Below are positions 8,199 to 17,609 of a stretch of DNA of 64,000 nucleotides, one piece after another. Origin of the DNA: an uncultured Prevotellaceae bacterium (GTDB taxonomy: Bacteria; Bacteroidota; Bacteroidia; Bacteroidales; Bacteroidaceae). The notes beneath the pieces were generated by a model. That model did no database searches and was not told the DNA's origin. It saw nothing but the letters and a program-made list of their open reading frames with translations. Location: assembly GCA_902800435.1 (NCBI GenBank), contig CADCEQ010000004.1:1-64000 (forward strand), read 5' to 3'. Position 1 is the stretch's first letter, and each line of letters begins with the position of its first letter. Both the position numbers and the translations under genes were made by a program.

Positions 8199-8987
8199 TT
8201 ACTCAAAGAAGAAGCTGAGGGTTATCATCTTGGCGTGACCAGAGGTGACGGAGTTGGTGTAGAGACGGGCGTTGGCGTCTGTCAGTTCGTCAGAGTGGCC
8301 ACTGTCTAGGGCATTGGTAAGACTGTAACTGAACTTCAGTTCAGGTATAAGCTTAAAGAAAGGCAGGTAGAAGTCGCAGCCAAAGCCGATTTCTACCATC
8401 GTGTCGTAACGCTTCAGCTGTATGAAGTCCTGTGACTTGCTCGTGAGGTTGAGCATGGGGTTGATACCTGCAATGAGGTAGGGACGGTAATTGTTGAATC
8501 GCTCGGCTGAGAACTTCACATCGATGGGGAAAGCGATGTAAGTGTTCTTCATGTCCTGTGTGGCTGTGATGATATGTCCTTCGTTGTCTCTACGCGAGAG
8601 GTTGTGGAACGTAAGATGCTTGGCTCCAAAGTGCATGGTTGGCGCCAGACGCACGTTAAAGTGCTTTGACAATCGTTGGTCGGCAAGCACGCCTACGCTG
8701 AAGCCTGGGTTCCAGTTGTCCTGCTCGCAGAGGATGGTCTCGGTGGTCTGTGTGCCGTCGTCGAGCGTAATAATCTGAGGCCCGACGTTCTGTAGCTCGA
8801 TGTCCTGCATGTGGAAGCCCACGCTGATGCCAAAGTGCATGGGGCGCAGGTCGATATAGGGCTTGTTCTGGGGCTTGCGCTCCTGAGCATTGGCCGTTAT
8901 ATGTGAAGAGTGAAGAGTTGCAAGCAGCAACAGCCCTTTCACCCACCACGCAGCGTTCACCTTATTATATATATACAGTCTCTTCAC
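8199..8987 (-). CDS. porT: PorT-like outer-membrane beta-barrel protein
   Basis: 262 residues. A signal peptide (hydrophobic about 17-24, ending near ANAQ) precedes a barrel-like protein of alternating strands that ends in a C-terminal phenylalanine-rich strand (MITLSFFFE). The phrase NYRPYLIAGINPMLNL and the overall length fit the PorT family, needed for type IX secretion in Porphyromonas and relatives. I assign the symbol by family resemblance, not by search. A low-complexity repeat (coding strand around 8903-8920) supplies the LHSSHI residues near the signal cleavage site, an odd feature. The presence of GldH elsewhere in the window supports a type IX/gliding-type machinery. Confidence 0.65.
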   Translation of the reverse strand: MKRLYIYNKVNAAWWVKGLLLLATLHSSHITANAQERKPQNKPYIDLRPMHFGISVGFHMQDIELQNVGPQIITLDDGTQTTETILCEQDNWNPGFSVGVLADQRLSKHFNVRLAPTMHFGAKHLTFHNLSRRDNEGHIITATQDMKNTYIAFPIDVKFSAERFNNYRPYLIAGINPMLNLTSKSQDFIQLKRYDTMVEIGFGCDFYLPFFKLIPELKFSYSLTNALDSGHSDELTDANARLYTNSVTSGHAKMITLSFFFE

Positions 8988-9083
8988 TTAGTATATAACG
9001 CCAAAACTGCCTTAATATTATATTTGCGGCAATTTCGACACCGTATAAATTGCAAAAAAAGATACCAAAAGTTGAGTATAATT

Positions 9084-9091
9084 CAAAAATA
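9084..9091 (-). promoter_or_regulatory. Possible -7 box for porT-like gene
   Basis: Minus-strand TATTTTTG about 95 bases before the start. This is weaker evidence than for other promoters here. Confidence 0.3.
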
Positions 9092-9096
9092 ATACT

Positions 9097-9104
9097 TACC
9101 TTTG
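9097..9104 (+). promoter_or_regulatory. -7 box of ferredoxin promoter
   Basis: Plus-strand TACCTTTG with a TTG-containing -33 region (around 9071-9076) about 20 bases upstream, 50 bases before the ATG. Confidence 0.7.
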
Positions 9105-9153
9105 CATCACTAATTTTGAGTATTAATTAATTCACTAACAATTTAAAAGTATT

Positions 9154-9324
9154 ATGGCTTACGTAATTGGTGATGATTGCATCGCATGTGGAACCTGTAT
9201 AGGTGAGTGCCCCGTAGAGGCTATCTCTGAGGGTGAGAAGTATGTAATTGACGCTGACGCTTGCACGGAGTGCGGTACTTGCGCTTCTGTTTGCCCGTCA
9301 GAGGCAATCTCTCTTCCGGCTTAA
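9154..9324 (+). CDS. 2[4Fe-4S] ferredoxin
   Basis: 56 residues, too short for many gene callers: MAYVIGDDCIACGTCIGECP, then a central acidic loop, then DACTECGTCASVCPSEAISLPA. Two CxxCxxCxxxCP motifs give eight cysteines for two [4Fe-4S] clusters, the layout of clostridial-type bacterial ferredoxins. It is a low-potential electron carrier for pyruvate:ferredoxin oxidoreductase, hydrogenase or similar enzymes; no partner gene is adjacent. It has its own promoter and its own strong terminator, so it is a single-gene transcript and likely highly expressed. Confidence 0.95.
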   Translation: MAYVIGDDCIACGTCIGECPVEAISEGEKYVIDADACTECGTCASVCPSEAISLPA

Positions 9325-9350
9325 TTCGTCTGATTGAGCTTTATAAACCA

Positions 9351-9388
9351 AAAAGGGGGCTTCCTACTCGGAAGCCCCTCTCTTTTTG
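9351..9388 (+). terminator. Intrinsic terminator of the ferredoxin gene
   Basis: Perfect stem GGGGCTTCC / GGAAGCCCC (9356-9364 with 9370-9378), loop TACTC, followed by a T-rich tail. The A-run before it may also let it act on the opposite strand. Confidence 0.85.
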
Positions 9389-9456
9389 ATGTTGCCGGTA
9401 TAAAGAAAAGTGGCACCCGTTGGGATGCCACTTATCGTTTGGTATGTCGTTTTCGC

Positions 9457-10878
9457 TTACTTCAGGTTCAGCACCATCTTTGCAATCTCGTTCTCAGGAT
9501 CGATGTTCTGCAGCTTCTGGGCATAAGTCTTGGCAGTAGCTGTATCGTCCTTGATGTTGATATAGTAGTTGATGAGATAGCGATATCCCTCGATAAGGCG
9601 GTTGGTATCGGTCTTATCCTTCTCGGCCTTGGCCTCGATAACCTCGATGAGCTTCTCGTAGTGGGGCTTAGCCAGTTCCTGCTTCGACTCGGGGTCCATG
9701 TACATGCCGATACGGGCACGCTGGAATGAGATGAAGTCGTCGATGTCGGCATACTTGCTCTGCATGTTGTTGTAGATGTCGTCGGCCTTCTTGAAGGTGT
9801 CGTTCTTGGCGTCACCTTCAAGCGTGTTGGCGTGCTGGACGTGGAGCTGTGCCAGGCTGTGGTAGTCGGAGGCGCTGGCCTTCGATACCTCTGCGAGATA
9901 CTGCTCATAGTACTTGATGGCGTTGGGGTAGTCCTCCATGCCCTTGTAGGCGTTTGCGAGAGTCTGGATGACGCCGGCGCGCTTGTCCTTGTTGTCAAAC
10001 TCCTGGTCGAGTGCCTTCTGGAACATGGCGATGGCCTCGTCGTGGCGCTTAAGGCCGTTGAGGGCGTTGCCGTAGTAGACATAGTCCATGTAGGAGATGT
10101 TGGCAGAGTCGGACTTGTTGAACAGACGGTCAGCGAAGTCGAGAGCCTTGTCGTAGTTGCCCTTCTCCGTGTTGCAGAACATGGCTAGACGGTTCAGCGT
10201 AGAGTTGCGCGGCTCCTTCTGGAGACCGAACTCAGCCATCTCGATACCCTTGTCATACTTCTGGGTGAGGTAGGCCGAGAAGGCGCTCTCGATGATGTCC
10301 ATCTTATCGAGCTTGGCCTGAGGCACCTTGTCATAAGCTGCGATGGCCTCGTCGAAGTTGTTGGAGATGTAGTTGATGTGGCCGATGATGGCATCAACGG
10401 GATAGTCGGGCAGCTGCGTGCGCAAGTCGTTGAGCTTTGCGATAGCGCCACGCGGGTCAATCTTGCGGTAGACGGAAGCATACTTGCGGTAGCCCTCAGG
10501 ATTCTTCGGGTCGAAGTAGATAGCCTGGTCGTAGAGCGAGGCAGCGCCACCACCGTCCTCAGCGAGTGCGCGGAGGTCACCCTTGAGGATGTAGGCAGGA
10601 GCATAGCTCTTGTTAGCCTTCAGAGCCAGTTCAGCGTACTTAGCGGCATTGGCCGTGTCCTTAGCCTCGTAGAAAGCGCGTGCGAACTCTGTGAGGTTCT
10701 CGGCGTTCTTCTTGTTCTTCTTCTCGAAGGGCTTCATCTGGTCGGCCAGATCAGCGGGTTTGCTACTAATGATCTTCTTGACGGCATCAATGTCGGCCTT
10801 AGTGCCGTCCTGAGCCATGACGGTGGTGCTGAAACCTGCCAGCACAACACCCATTACTAAATATTTAATCGTTTTCAT
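9457..10878 (-). CDS. Periplasmic TPR-repeat protein of the Ton operon
   Basis: 473 residues from the ATG at 10876-10878 (MKTIKYLVMG); an earlier in-frame ATG is nine codons upstream but the signal peptide starts best here. The signal peptide ends near VMAQ. The rest is made of tetratricopeptide repeats, seen as recurrent units such as AAKYAELALKANKSYAPAY, GAASLYDQAIYFDPKNPEGY and YPNAIKYYEQYLAEV. TPR proteins act as scaffolds. It is the last gene of the exbB-exbD-exbD-tonB-pstS-like run, a combination recurrent in Bacteroidetes. A role in organising the Ton complex or an outer-membrane receptor is inference. Confidence 0.8.
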   Translation of the reverse strand: MKTIKYLVMGVVLAGFSTTVMAQDGTKADIDAVKKIISSKPADLADQMKPFEKKNKKNAENLTEFARAFYEAKDTANAAKYAELALKANKSYAPAYILKGDLRALAEDGGGAASLYDQAIYFDPKNPEGYRKYASVYRKIDPRGAIAKLNDLRTQLPDYPVDAIIGHINYISNNFDEAIAAYDKVPQAKLDKMDIIESAFSAYLTQKYDKGIEMAEFGLQKEPRNSTLNRLAMFCNTEKGNYDKALDFADRLFNKSDSANISYMDYVYYGNALNGLKRHDEAIAMFQKALDQEFDNKDKRAGVIQTLANAYKGMEDYPNAIKYYEQYLAEVSKASASDYHSLAQLHVQHANTLEGDAKNDTFKKADDIYNNMQSKYADIDDFISFQRARIGMYMDPESKQELAKPHYEKLIEVIEAKAEKDKTDTNRLIEGYRYLINYYINIKDDTATAKTYAQKLQNIDPENEIAKMVLNLK

Positions 10879-10965
10879 ACTTTTTCTTTTTAAAGGGTTA
10901 GACATGTTGTTTTCGTTCTCTCTTTATGATGTTATATCGTTATGACGTTATTTCGAATAAAAGGT

Positions 10966-11925
10966 TTATTCTGTGGTAACATTAACGTTGCGTACCTCCA
11001 TGCCGGCCTGTATGGGGAGCAGTCCTGAGCGGAAGATAATCATCTGGCCCTTGGGCAGGCGGCAGAAGTGGGCAAACCCGGACGGAACGCCTGAACGCGG
11101 CTCGTTGAGCAGGGCGTAGATGGTGCGGATGAGCGGGTAGTTGCCGTTGTATAGGTAGTACTGATAGGGCTTGAAGCTGTTGTATGCCGTAGCAGAGTCC
11201 AGCCTGCTGACCTTCATGACGGTTATGTTCTTCTTAAAGGTGACGTTGGTGGTGTCGCGCTTGTCGTTGAGCCAGTTGGAACCGATGATTCCGATGGCAT
11301 TCTCGTGACGCTCCACCCAGTCGATGACCTCTACGCTCTTCTTGACAGCGCCGATGTTGTCAGAGCCCTGAATGGGCTTGCCGCCGAGAATGGAGTCGAC
11401 GCAGTAGGTCACGGTGCTCGACTTGGGATTGTCGAAGACTACGTCAATAGCACCCAACTTAGAGTTGGGGTAGATTTCTTTCCAGTTGGTGACCTCACCG
11501 CTGAGAATGCGGCGGAAGTCCCTGACTGAGATACACGTGTCGGGATTGGCATTGTTGACGATGATGGCGAGACCATCGTAGGCAATGGGTATCACCCTTG
11601 GCATGAACGAGCGTGCCTTGAGGCTCTCGATCTCCCTTTGCGAGAGCTGGCGCGTGCCAAATGCCAGCCACACCTTATTCTCCATGAGCTGTCGGATGGC
11701 GTCTTCCTGGTCGGTATAGACGGCCTTCAGCTCTCCTTGAGCGTGGAGTGCCTGATAGACTTCGAGCTCCTCGTCAAGGATGGGGTAGAAACTTTCGTCG
11801 GAAGCAAAAGATGCTGCCGCTGCCTCATAGTCGTAAGGCAGTGATTTAGGCTTGTTCCCACATGCGAGGAACAAGCCTAAAATTAGTGTTAATCCAACGA
11901 ATTTGTTGAATGATGTCATTTTCAT
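10966..11925 (-). CDS. PstS-like substrate-binding lipoprotein
   Basis: 319 residues. The lipoprotein signal ends at Cys22 (GLFLAC). The body has the fold signals of phosphate-binding PBP-like proteins: FRRILSGEVTNWKEI, PIAYDGLAIIVN and the late YPLIRTIYALLNEP. In true PstS these motifs surround the phosphate pocket; ligand specificity here is not certain. Its stop-start junction with tonB is direct (TAA then ATG). No Pst permease genes are present, so it probably does not serve an ABC transporter here. It sits in the Ton operon between tonB and the TPR gene. Confidence 0.75.
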   Translation of the reverse strand: MKMTSFNKFVGLTLILGLFLACGNKPKSLPYDYEAAAASFASDESFYPILDEELEVYQALHAQGELKAVYTDQEDAIRQLMENKVWLAFGTRQLSQREIESLKARSFMPRVIPIAYDGLAIIVNNANPDTCISVRDFRRILSGEVTNWKEIYPNSKLGAIDVVFDNPKSSTVTYCVDSILGGKPIQGSDNIGAVKKSVEVIDWVERHENAIGIIGSNWLNDKRDTTNVTFKKNITVMKVSRLDSATAYNSFKPYQYYLYNGNYPLIRTIYALLNEPRSGVPSGFAHFCRLPKGQMIIFRSGLLPIQAGMEVRNVNVTTE

Positions 11926-12759
11926 TTACTGCAATCTGAAGGTTACAGGCACGGTGTACTTCACGCGCACAGCCGAACCGTTCTGCTTACCGGGAATCCA
12001 CTTAGGCATGGATTTCAGCACGCGGATGGCCTCCTTGTCGAGTGAGGGGTCAACAGACTTGATGACCTTTACATCGGTAATAGAACCGTCGCGCTCAACC
12101 ACGAAGGTGGCAACCACACGACCCTGAATACCGTTCTCCTCGGCAACTGCGGGGTACTTGATGTGAGAGTTCAGGAACTTCATCAGCTCGGCGTCGCCAC
12201 CAGGGAATGAAGGCATCTGCTCAACGACGTCGAACACCTTTGTCTCCTCTTCCTTCGGCTTCTCGTCGACCACGACTTCCTTAGCCTTCAGCACCTCACC
12301 TTCTGCCTCGTCGTTACCCTTCACGTCGAAGGTACCGATGGCGGTGTTGGTCTTCGAGAGGTCGTCCTGTGACTTGATTTCGTCCTCGGGCTTCACTTCG
12401 TCGTCCTTCTTGATTTCAGGAGCGGTGAACTTCACAGACGATTTCACTTTCTCAACGACTTTCTGCTCGACTTCCACCTTGACGGGTTCCTTGCGCTCTA
12501 CCTTGGCTTCCTTCTTCTGTGCCAGTTTCGACAGTTCGACGTCAGTATCAATCGTAGCGTTCGACTTCATGGCGTTCTGAATAGCCAGATTAGCGTAAGC
12601 GAGAGCGAAGATGGCAGCAATGCCAATCAGCACCCAAATGAGAGCCTTGACGTTACGCTTTCCAGTTTCCTTACGGAGAACGTATGCGCCGTATTCCTTG
12701 TTCTTTCCTTCAAATACGAGGTCGGTCCAGTTGTTGTCAATAAGATCAATTTTTCCCAT
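11926..12759 (-). CDS. tonB: Energy transducer TonB
   Basis: 277 residues. One N-terminal membrane segment (about 36-56), a long Lys/Glu/Val-rich periplasmic linker (about 75-180) in place of the usual Pro-Lys region, and a C-terminal TonB domain (about 195-277) with FPGGDAELMKFLNSHIKYP, GRVVATFVVERDGSITDVKV and MPKWIPGKQNG. It transmits proton-motive energy from ExbB/ExbD to TonB-dependent outer-membrane receptors. It follows exbD by 19 bases and abuts the PstS-like gene. Confidence 0.93.
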   Translation of the reverse strand: MGKIDLIDNNWTDLVFEGKNKEYGAYVLRKETGKRNVKALIWVLIGIAAIFALAYANLAIQNAMKSNATIDTDVELSKLAQKKEAKVERKEPVKVEVEQKVVEKVKSSVKFTAPEIKKDDEVKPEDEIKSQDDLSKTNTAIGTFDVKGNDEAEGEVLKAKEVVVDEKPKEEETKVFDVVEQMPSFPGGDAELMKFLNSHIKYPAVAEENGIQGRVVATFVVERDGSITDVKVIKSVDPSLDKEAIRVLKSMPKWIPGKQNGSAVRVKYTVPVTFRLQ

Positions 12760-12778
12760 GGTCTTTCCTTTCTTTTAA

Positions 12779-13459
12779 TTAGTCATTAGTAAATTTGATG
12801 CCCTTCAACGTGAGAAGCTTCTCATCGTCTTCGTTCACCTTGTCAATGACATACTTACCAATACTGCAAACCAACATCTCGTCAAGAGCCTGTACCATGT
12901 TGTCGTACGTAGAACAGTCCATAGGCTTGATAATGACCGTCAGGGTCTGCATACCCTGGTCGCCAAACTCAGCAACGAACTCCTCCGACTTACCATTTCG
13001 GATGTCCGACAGCTGTTTGTCGTAGTCTTCCTTGGACATCTTGTCGCCCAACTGGGCCTTCTTTTCGTCGAGCTTCTTCTTGGCCATCATGACACGAGCC
13101 ACAGGGCTGAAGCCATCCTCGGTAACGTGCTCGATGAGCAGTTTGCGGATGCCGTCCTTGCCCCAGGTTGTCTCCTTCAGGCACTCAGCATTGTCGTACT
13201 CGGGAAGTCCCTCGACATAGTACAGTTTATCCTCGCCACCAAGGTAGAGCGTGATGGTGTACGAAGCCTTCGTCACCGACTTGTCTTCCTTGGTCATATT
13301 TTCATCATTACTCGGCATCGTCAGCTGCATAGCCTGCGGCTTGCTCAGCGTCGTACAGAGCATGAAGAACGTAATCAGAAGCATCATCATGTCCACCATC
13401 GGCGTGAAGTTCACGCGGGTGTCCATCTTTTTCTGCTTACTCGCATTCTTTTTTGCCAT
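12779..13459 (-). CDS. exbD: ExbD/TolR family protein (second copy)
   Basis: 226 residues. A single membrane segment (about 16-38, NFTPMVDMMMLLITFFMLCTT) contains the conserved Asp that carries protons, followed by a periplasmic domain longer than in E. coli ExbD (about 141 residues). It lies three bases downstream of the first exbD. Two unequal ExbD paralogues in tandem are common in Bacteroidetes; they may form hetero-dimers in the ExbB pentamer, which is inference. Confidence 0.9.
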   Translation of the reverse strand: MAKKNASKQKKMDTRVNFTPMVDMMMLLITFFMLCTTLSKPQAMQLTMPSNDENMTKEDKSVTKASYTITLYLGGEDKLYYVEGLPEYDNAECLKETTWGKDGIRKLLIEHVTEDGFSPVARVMMAKKKLDEKKAQLGDKMSKEDYDKQLSDIRNGKSEEFVAEFGDQGMQTLTVIIKPMDCSTYDNMVQALDEMLVCSIGKYVIDKVNEDDEKLLTLKGIKFTND

Positions 13460-13462
13460 AGC

Positions 13463-14083
13463 TTAGATCTCCCCCTGTTTTTTAGTGTCAAGGTTAGTAA
13501 TCAGCTGGTAACGGTTCTCGTTCATGTCCTGCAGCTCCGACATCATCTTCTTGATGACGGCATAGGGCGTCTTGGCGTCGGCCTTGATGGCTATGCGGAT
13601 GTCTGCGTTGGACTCACGGGCAGCCGTGACCCACTCTTGGAACTCACTCTTCCCACCGTCGATACTGTCGAGGGGGATGCTCAACTTCTGGATCTCCTCA
13701 CCCATCTTGTCCGTCTCCAGGCTATAGTAGTCTGTGAAGACGTTCATAGGTGCACCGATCATGGCATCCTCGCGGAAATGCTTGAGCTGTGTGCCGTTCA
13801 GCGAGACGCCGAACTTGCCAGTCACGGTCTCCATCATCTCCTGCATCGTGTTCTTGTTCTCGGAGCCCACGTAGATGTTGCCCTCTGGCGAAACCAGGAT
13901 GTTGAGCACATCGTTCTCGGGCACCTTGACCTCGGACACTGAGCTCGGCGTGTTGACCTTGATAGGCTCTGGCGTCAGGAATGTTGATGTCAACATGAAG
14001 AAGCAGAGCAGCAGGGTCATCACGTCCGACATAGGCGTCATGTCGATCCAGATGTCTTTTTTCTGAATTTTTATTTTACCCAT
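13463..14083 (-). CDS. exbD: ExbD/TolR family protein (first copy)
   Basis: 206 residues. The N-terminal segment WIDMTPMSDVMTLLLCFFML (about 12-31) carries the proton-relay Asp, followed by a periplasmic domain. It sits between exbB (31 bases upstream) and the second exbD (three bases downstream). Confidence 0.9.
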   Translation of the reverse strand: MGKIKIQKKDIWIDMTPMSDVMTLLLCFFMLTSTFLTPEPIKVNTPSSVSEVKVPENDVLNILVSPEGNIYVGSENKNTMQEMMETVTGKFGVSLNGTQLKHFREDAMIGAPMNVFTDYYSLETDKMGEEIQKLSIPLDSIDGGKSEFQEWVTAARESNADIRIAIKADAKTPYAVIKKMMSELQDMNENRYQLITNLDTKKQGEI

Positions 14084-14114
14084 AATCGTCTAAGGAATTA
14101 AAAGGTAAAACAGC

Positions 14115-14945
14115 TTATGCCTCGTGGTGGTTAGAATCGTATGTAGCGGCGATAGTGTAACCAACCTCATCGAGAGCGAATGTCAGCTTATCGATCTTGT
14201 TTGAGAAGAAGTTATAGACGACGGTAGCAACCCAAGACGTCAAGATACCCGAAGCCGTGTTCACAAGGGCCTCAGAAATACCTGCAGACAGAGCCATTGA
14301 GTCAGCACCACCACCAGCAGACAGAGCCTGGAATGATCCGATCATACCGAGCACCGTACCGAACAGAGCGGTCAGGGTACCGAGTGATACGATGGTAGCG
14401 ATCATCGGGAGGTTCATGGTCAGGGTCGGCATCTCGAGCTGAGTAGCCTCTTCGTGAGCCTGCTGAATCTTCGAAATCTTCTGTGACTTCTTCAAGGTCT
14501 CGTCCTTCTCAACGGTCTCGTACATGTTGATGGAAGCCATCACCACGTTAGCGACCGAACCCTGCATCTTGTTGCAGAGAGCCTTGGCATCGTCAAACTT
14601 CTGGGCCTTGATGAGCTCCTTGACCTGCGATGTGAACTTGGCCAGGTTGATCTTACCAGAAGCCGACTTGATAGCGAAGTAGCGCTCTACACCGAGCACG
14701 ATAACGGTGAGCAAGAGGGTAAGGATCACACCTACGACGAAACCTCCCTTATACACCGTACCCATGAGGTTAGCGGGATGACCTTCACGGTCGCCACCTA
14801 CGAAGTTGTCGGGATTACCGAGCACGAAGAAATAGAAGCAGTAAGCGATGATACAGCAGATTACCAAGATAATCCATGCGGCCTTAATACCTCCGAAGCC
14901 CTGATTCTTTTTGGCTGGGGCTGCAGCCTTTGTTGATGTTGCCAT
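14115..14945 (-). CDS. exbB: ExbB/TolQ/MotA family proton channel
   Basis: 276 residues. Three membrane segments (about 25-46, a long one near 70-85, and helices near 180-210 and 225-245). The last two carry the family signature: IATIVSLGTLTALFGTVLGM and ALVNTASGILTSW. It forms the proton channel with ExbD that powers TonB. It is the first gene of the operon, with a leader of about 65 bases from the -7 box. Confidence 0.92.
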   Translation of the reverse strand: MATSTKAAAPAKKNQGFGGIKAAWIILVICCIIAYCFYFFVLGNPDNFVGGDREGHPANLMGTVYKGGFVVGVILTLLLTVIVLGVERYFAIKSASGKINLAKFTSQVKELIKAQKFDDAKALCNKMQGSVANVVMASINMYETVEKDETLKKSQKISKIQQAHEEATQLEMPTLTMNLPMIATIVSLGTLTALFGTVLGMIGSFQALSAGGGADSMALSAGISEALVNTASGILTSWVATVVYNFFSNKIDKLTFALDEVGYTIAATYDSNHHEA

Positions 14946-15015
14946 AATTTGAATTTAATTTTTAGTTATTAAATAATTTAAGTTTGTGAAAAATCTATTT
15001 TGCAAAATTACCCCG

Positions 15016-15023
15016 CAAAGATA
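15016..15023 (-). promoter_or_regulatory. -7 box of the exbB-exbD-exbD-tonB operon
   Basis: Minus-strand TATCTTTG. It would drive all six genes down to 9457, since no internal TAnnTTTG or terminator was seen between them. Confidence 0.7.
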
Positions 15024-15080
15024 CTAAATTTTGGCGTACTTCACACCAAATTAATAACTTTTAACCTACAAAAATCAAAA

Positions 15081-16277
15081 CTAACAGAGTTTTGCCAAAA
15101 CTTCCTTGATTCTGTGCATTGCTTTGACTATATTTTCGTCGCTTGTAGCATAGCTCATACGGAAGCAGTCGGGGTCGCCGAAGGCATCGCCGCCGACGGT
15201 TGCCACATGGCCCTCTTCGAGCAGATACATGGCCAGGTCGGTGCTGTTGGCAATGGTCGAGCCGTTGGGTGCAGTCTTGCCATAGAAGCTGCTGCACTTG
15301 GGGAACAGGTAGAAGGCGCCCTCGGGCACGTTGACCTCCAGTCCTGGTATGTCCTTGGCCAGCTTGACGATGAGGTCGCGGCGGCGCTCAAAGGCCAGGC
15401 GCATGTCCTCTACGCACTGCTGGTCGCTGATGTAGGCAAACTCGGCAGCCTTCTGGCTGACTGAGCAGGGGCCGCTCGTATACTGGCCCTGAAGCTTGTT
15501 GCAGCCCTTGACAATCCATTCTGGGGCGGCTATGTAGCCTATGCGCCAGCCCGTCATGGCGTAGGCTTTCGACACGCCGTTGACGATGATGGAACGCTCC
15601 TTCATGCCTGCGAACTGGGCTATCGACTCGTGGTGGCCCACGTAGTTGATGTGCTCGTAGATCTCATCGGCCAGCACGAACAGGTCGTCGTGGCGCAGAA
15701 TGACCTCGGCCAGCGAGCGCAGCTCCTCCTTGCTGTAGACGGAGCCCGTAGGGTTGCTGGGCGAGCAGAGTATGAGCATGCGCGTCTTGGGGGTAATGGC
15801 TGCCTCCAGCTGCTCGGCGGTCATCTTGAAGTTCTGCTCGAAGCCTGCCTCAACGATGACGGGCTCGCCTCCGGCCAGCTTCACCATCTGCGGATAGCTG
15901 ACCCAGTAGGGGGCGGGTATGATGACCTCTTCGCCGTCGTTCACCAGCGCCATGATAGTGTTGCAGACGCTCTGCTTGGCACCGTTCGATACCAGGATTT
16001 CGTTGACCGTATAGTCGAGCTGGTTCTCGTTCTTCAGCTTGTTGACAATGGCCTTGCGCAGTTCAGGGTAGCCCGGCACGGGCGAGTAGCGTGAGTAGTT
16101 ATCGTCGATGGCCTGTTTGGCAGCCTGTTTTATCTGGTCTGGCGTGTTGAAGTCGGGTTCTCCGACGCTCATGTTGATGACGTCAATGCCCTGAGCCTTC
16201 ATCTCAGAGCTTTTCTGCGACATGGCGAGTGTGGCCGATGGTGCAAGCCTTTGCAGGCGGTTAGATAGTTGTGCCAT
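15081..16277 (-). CDS. aspC: Aspartate aminotransferase, PLP class I
   Basis: 398 residues, the normal length for the AspC/AspB type. PLP-binding landmarks: Asn175 in SNPTG, Asp204 in LADEIYE, Schiff-base Lys237 in VNGVSKAYAMTGWRIGY, with Arg245 nearby. It transfers the amino group between aspartate and 2-oxoglutarate in the cytoplasm. Class I aminotransferases overlap in specificity, so prephenate or tyrosine could also be substrates. It has its own promoter. Confidence 0.88.
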   Translation of the reverse strand: MAQLSNRLQRLAPSATLAMSQKSSEMKAQGIDVINMSVGEPDFNTPDQIKQAAKQAIDDNYSRYSPVPGYPELRKAIVNKLKNENQLDYTVNEILVSNGAKQSVCNTIMALVNDGEEVIIPAPYWVSYPQMVKLAGGEPVIVEAGFEQNFKMTAEQLEAAITPKTRMLILCSPSNPTGSVYSKEELRSLAEVILRHDDLFVLADEIYEHINYVGHHESIAQFAGMKERSIIVNGVSKAYAMTGWRIGYIAAPEWIVKGCNKLQGQYTSGPCSVSQKAAEFAYISDQQCVEDMRLAFERRRDLIVKLAKDIPGLEVNVPEGAFYLFPKCSSFYGKTAPNGSTIANSTDLAMYLLEEGHVATVGGDAFGDPDCFRMSYATSDENIVKAMHRIKEVLAKLC

Positions 16278-16302
16278 TTTATCTGTTGTGTAAAATTCCG
16301 TG

Positions 16303-16310
16303 CAAAATTA
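16303..16310 (-). promoter_or_regulatory. -7 box of aspC
   Basis: Minus-strand TAATTTTG, 25 bases before the ATG at 16277. Confidence 0.6.
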
Positions 16311-16385
16311 CTCAAATTCTTCGTCACGAGCAAAGAAAACCTTCACTTTTTCACGATTCATGCCGAAAAACTGACATTGTGACTG

Positions 16386-17597
16386 CTATTTCAGGTGCAG
16401 CGTGTGCCCCATACGCTCCTGTTTGGTCTTCAGGTAGCGGTAGTCATATTCGTTGGGAGTCACTTCGATGGGAACGTTCTCGACGATTTCCAGCCCGTAG
16501 GCTTCGAGTCCCACGCGCTTCGTCGGATTGTTGGTCATCAGGCGCATTTTGTGGACACCCAGGTAGCGCAGCATCTGGGCACCGCAGCCGTAGTCGCGCT
16601 CGTCGGGCTTGAAGCCCAGGTGGACGTTGGCTTCGACCGTATCGAGTCCCTCTTCCTGCAGTTTGTAGGCCGCAATCTTGTTCATCAATCCGATGCCTCG
16701 ACCCTCCTGCTGGATATAGATGACCACACCCTTGCCCTCGCGCTCAATCCTTTCAAGCGACTTGTGCAGCTGTTCGCCGCAGTCGCAGCGCATCGAGCCA
16801 AGTATGTCGCCCGTAGCGCAGCTGGAGTGAACGCGCACCAGCACGGGCTCTTCCTCAGTCCACGTGCCCTTGATGAGCGCCATGTGCTCCAGTCCGTTCG
16901 ACTTCTGGCGGAAGGGAATCAGCTGGAAGTGGCCGTAGCGGGTGGGCATGTCTACGCGGTTGCCCACCTCGATGAGCGACTCCTTGCGCAGCCGGTAGGC
17001 AATGAGGTCCTTGATGGTGATGATTTTCAGGCCGTGCTCATGGGCAAACGTCTGCAGTTCAGGCATGCGGGCCATCGAGCCGTCGTCGTTCATGATTTCC
17101 ATCAGCGCTCCGGCAGGGTAGAGTCCGGCCAGCTTGCACAGGTCGACGGCAGCCTCCGTGTGGCCCGAGCGGCGCAGCACGCCGTTGTCCTGGGCGTAGA
17201 GTGGGTTGATGTGGCCTGGTCGTCCGAAGGTCTGCGGTGTTGAGGCAGGGTCGGCCAGAGCCCGTATGGTGGCAGCGCGGTCGCTTGCCGATACGCCAGT
17301 CGTGCAGCCCTCGAGCTTGTCGACGGTGACGGTGAAGGGCGTTCCCAGCACCGAGGTGTTGTCAGCCACCTGGCGCGGCAGGTCCAATTCCTCGCTGCGG
17401 CTGATGGTGATGGGCGCACAAAGCACACCTCGGGCATATTTCAGCATGAAGTTCACCATCTCGGGCGTTATCATCTCTGCCGCGCAAATCAGGTCGCCCT
17501 CGTTCTCGCGGTCTTCGTCGTCGACCACGATGACGAACTTGCCTTCGCGGAAGTCGCCGATGGCTTCTTCAATCGTGTTTAGCTTAAAGTAGTTCAT
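16386..17597 (-). CDS. ribBA: Bifunctional DHBP synthase / GTP cyclohydrolase II
   Basis: 403 residues. The N-terminal half is 3,4-dihydroxy-2-butanone-4-phosphate synthase with the acidic loop [10 protein letters not shown] (26-35). The C-terminal half, from about residue 205, is GTP cyclohydrolase II with zinc cysteines in SSCATGD and [10 protein letters not shown] and the catalytic stretch QQEGRGIGL. It supplies both precursors of riboflavin. It starts 12 bases after the lptF/G-like gene and is presumably co-transcribed from that promoter. No FMN riboswitch is visible before it. Confidence 0.95.
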   Translation of the reverse strand: MNYFKLNTIEEAIGDFREGKFVIVVDDEDRENEGDLICAAEMITPEMVNFMLKYARGVLCAPITISRSEELDLPRQVADNTSVLGTPFTVTVDKLEGCTTGVSASDRAATIRALADPASTPQTFGRPGHINPLYAQDNGVLRRSGHTEAAVDLCKLAGLYPAGALMEIMNDDGSMARMPELQTFAHEHGLKIITIKDLIAYRLRKESLIEVGNRVDMPTRYGHFQLIPFRQKSNGLEHMALIKGTWTEEEPVLVRVHSSCATGDILGSMRCDCGEQLHKSLERIEREGKGVVIYIQQEGRGIGLMNKIAAYKLQEEGLDTVEANVHLGFKPDERDYGCGAQMLRYLGVHKMRLMTNNPTKRVGLEAYGLEIVENVPIEVTPNEYDYRYLKTKQERMGHTLHLK

Positions 17598-17609
17598 GTT
17601 ACACCTTAT

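Noticed and set aside
16386..17597. FMN riboswitch before ribBA
   Set aside because: Only 12 bases separate ribBA from the upstream gene, and no conserved FMN-element segments are seen upstream of lptF/G.
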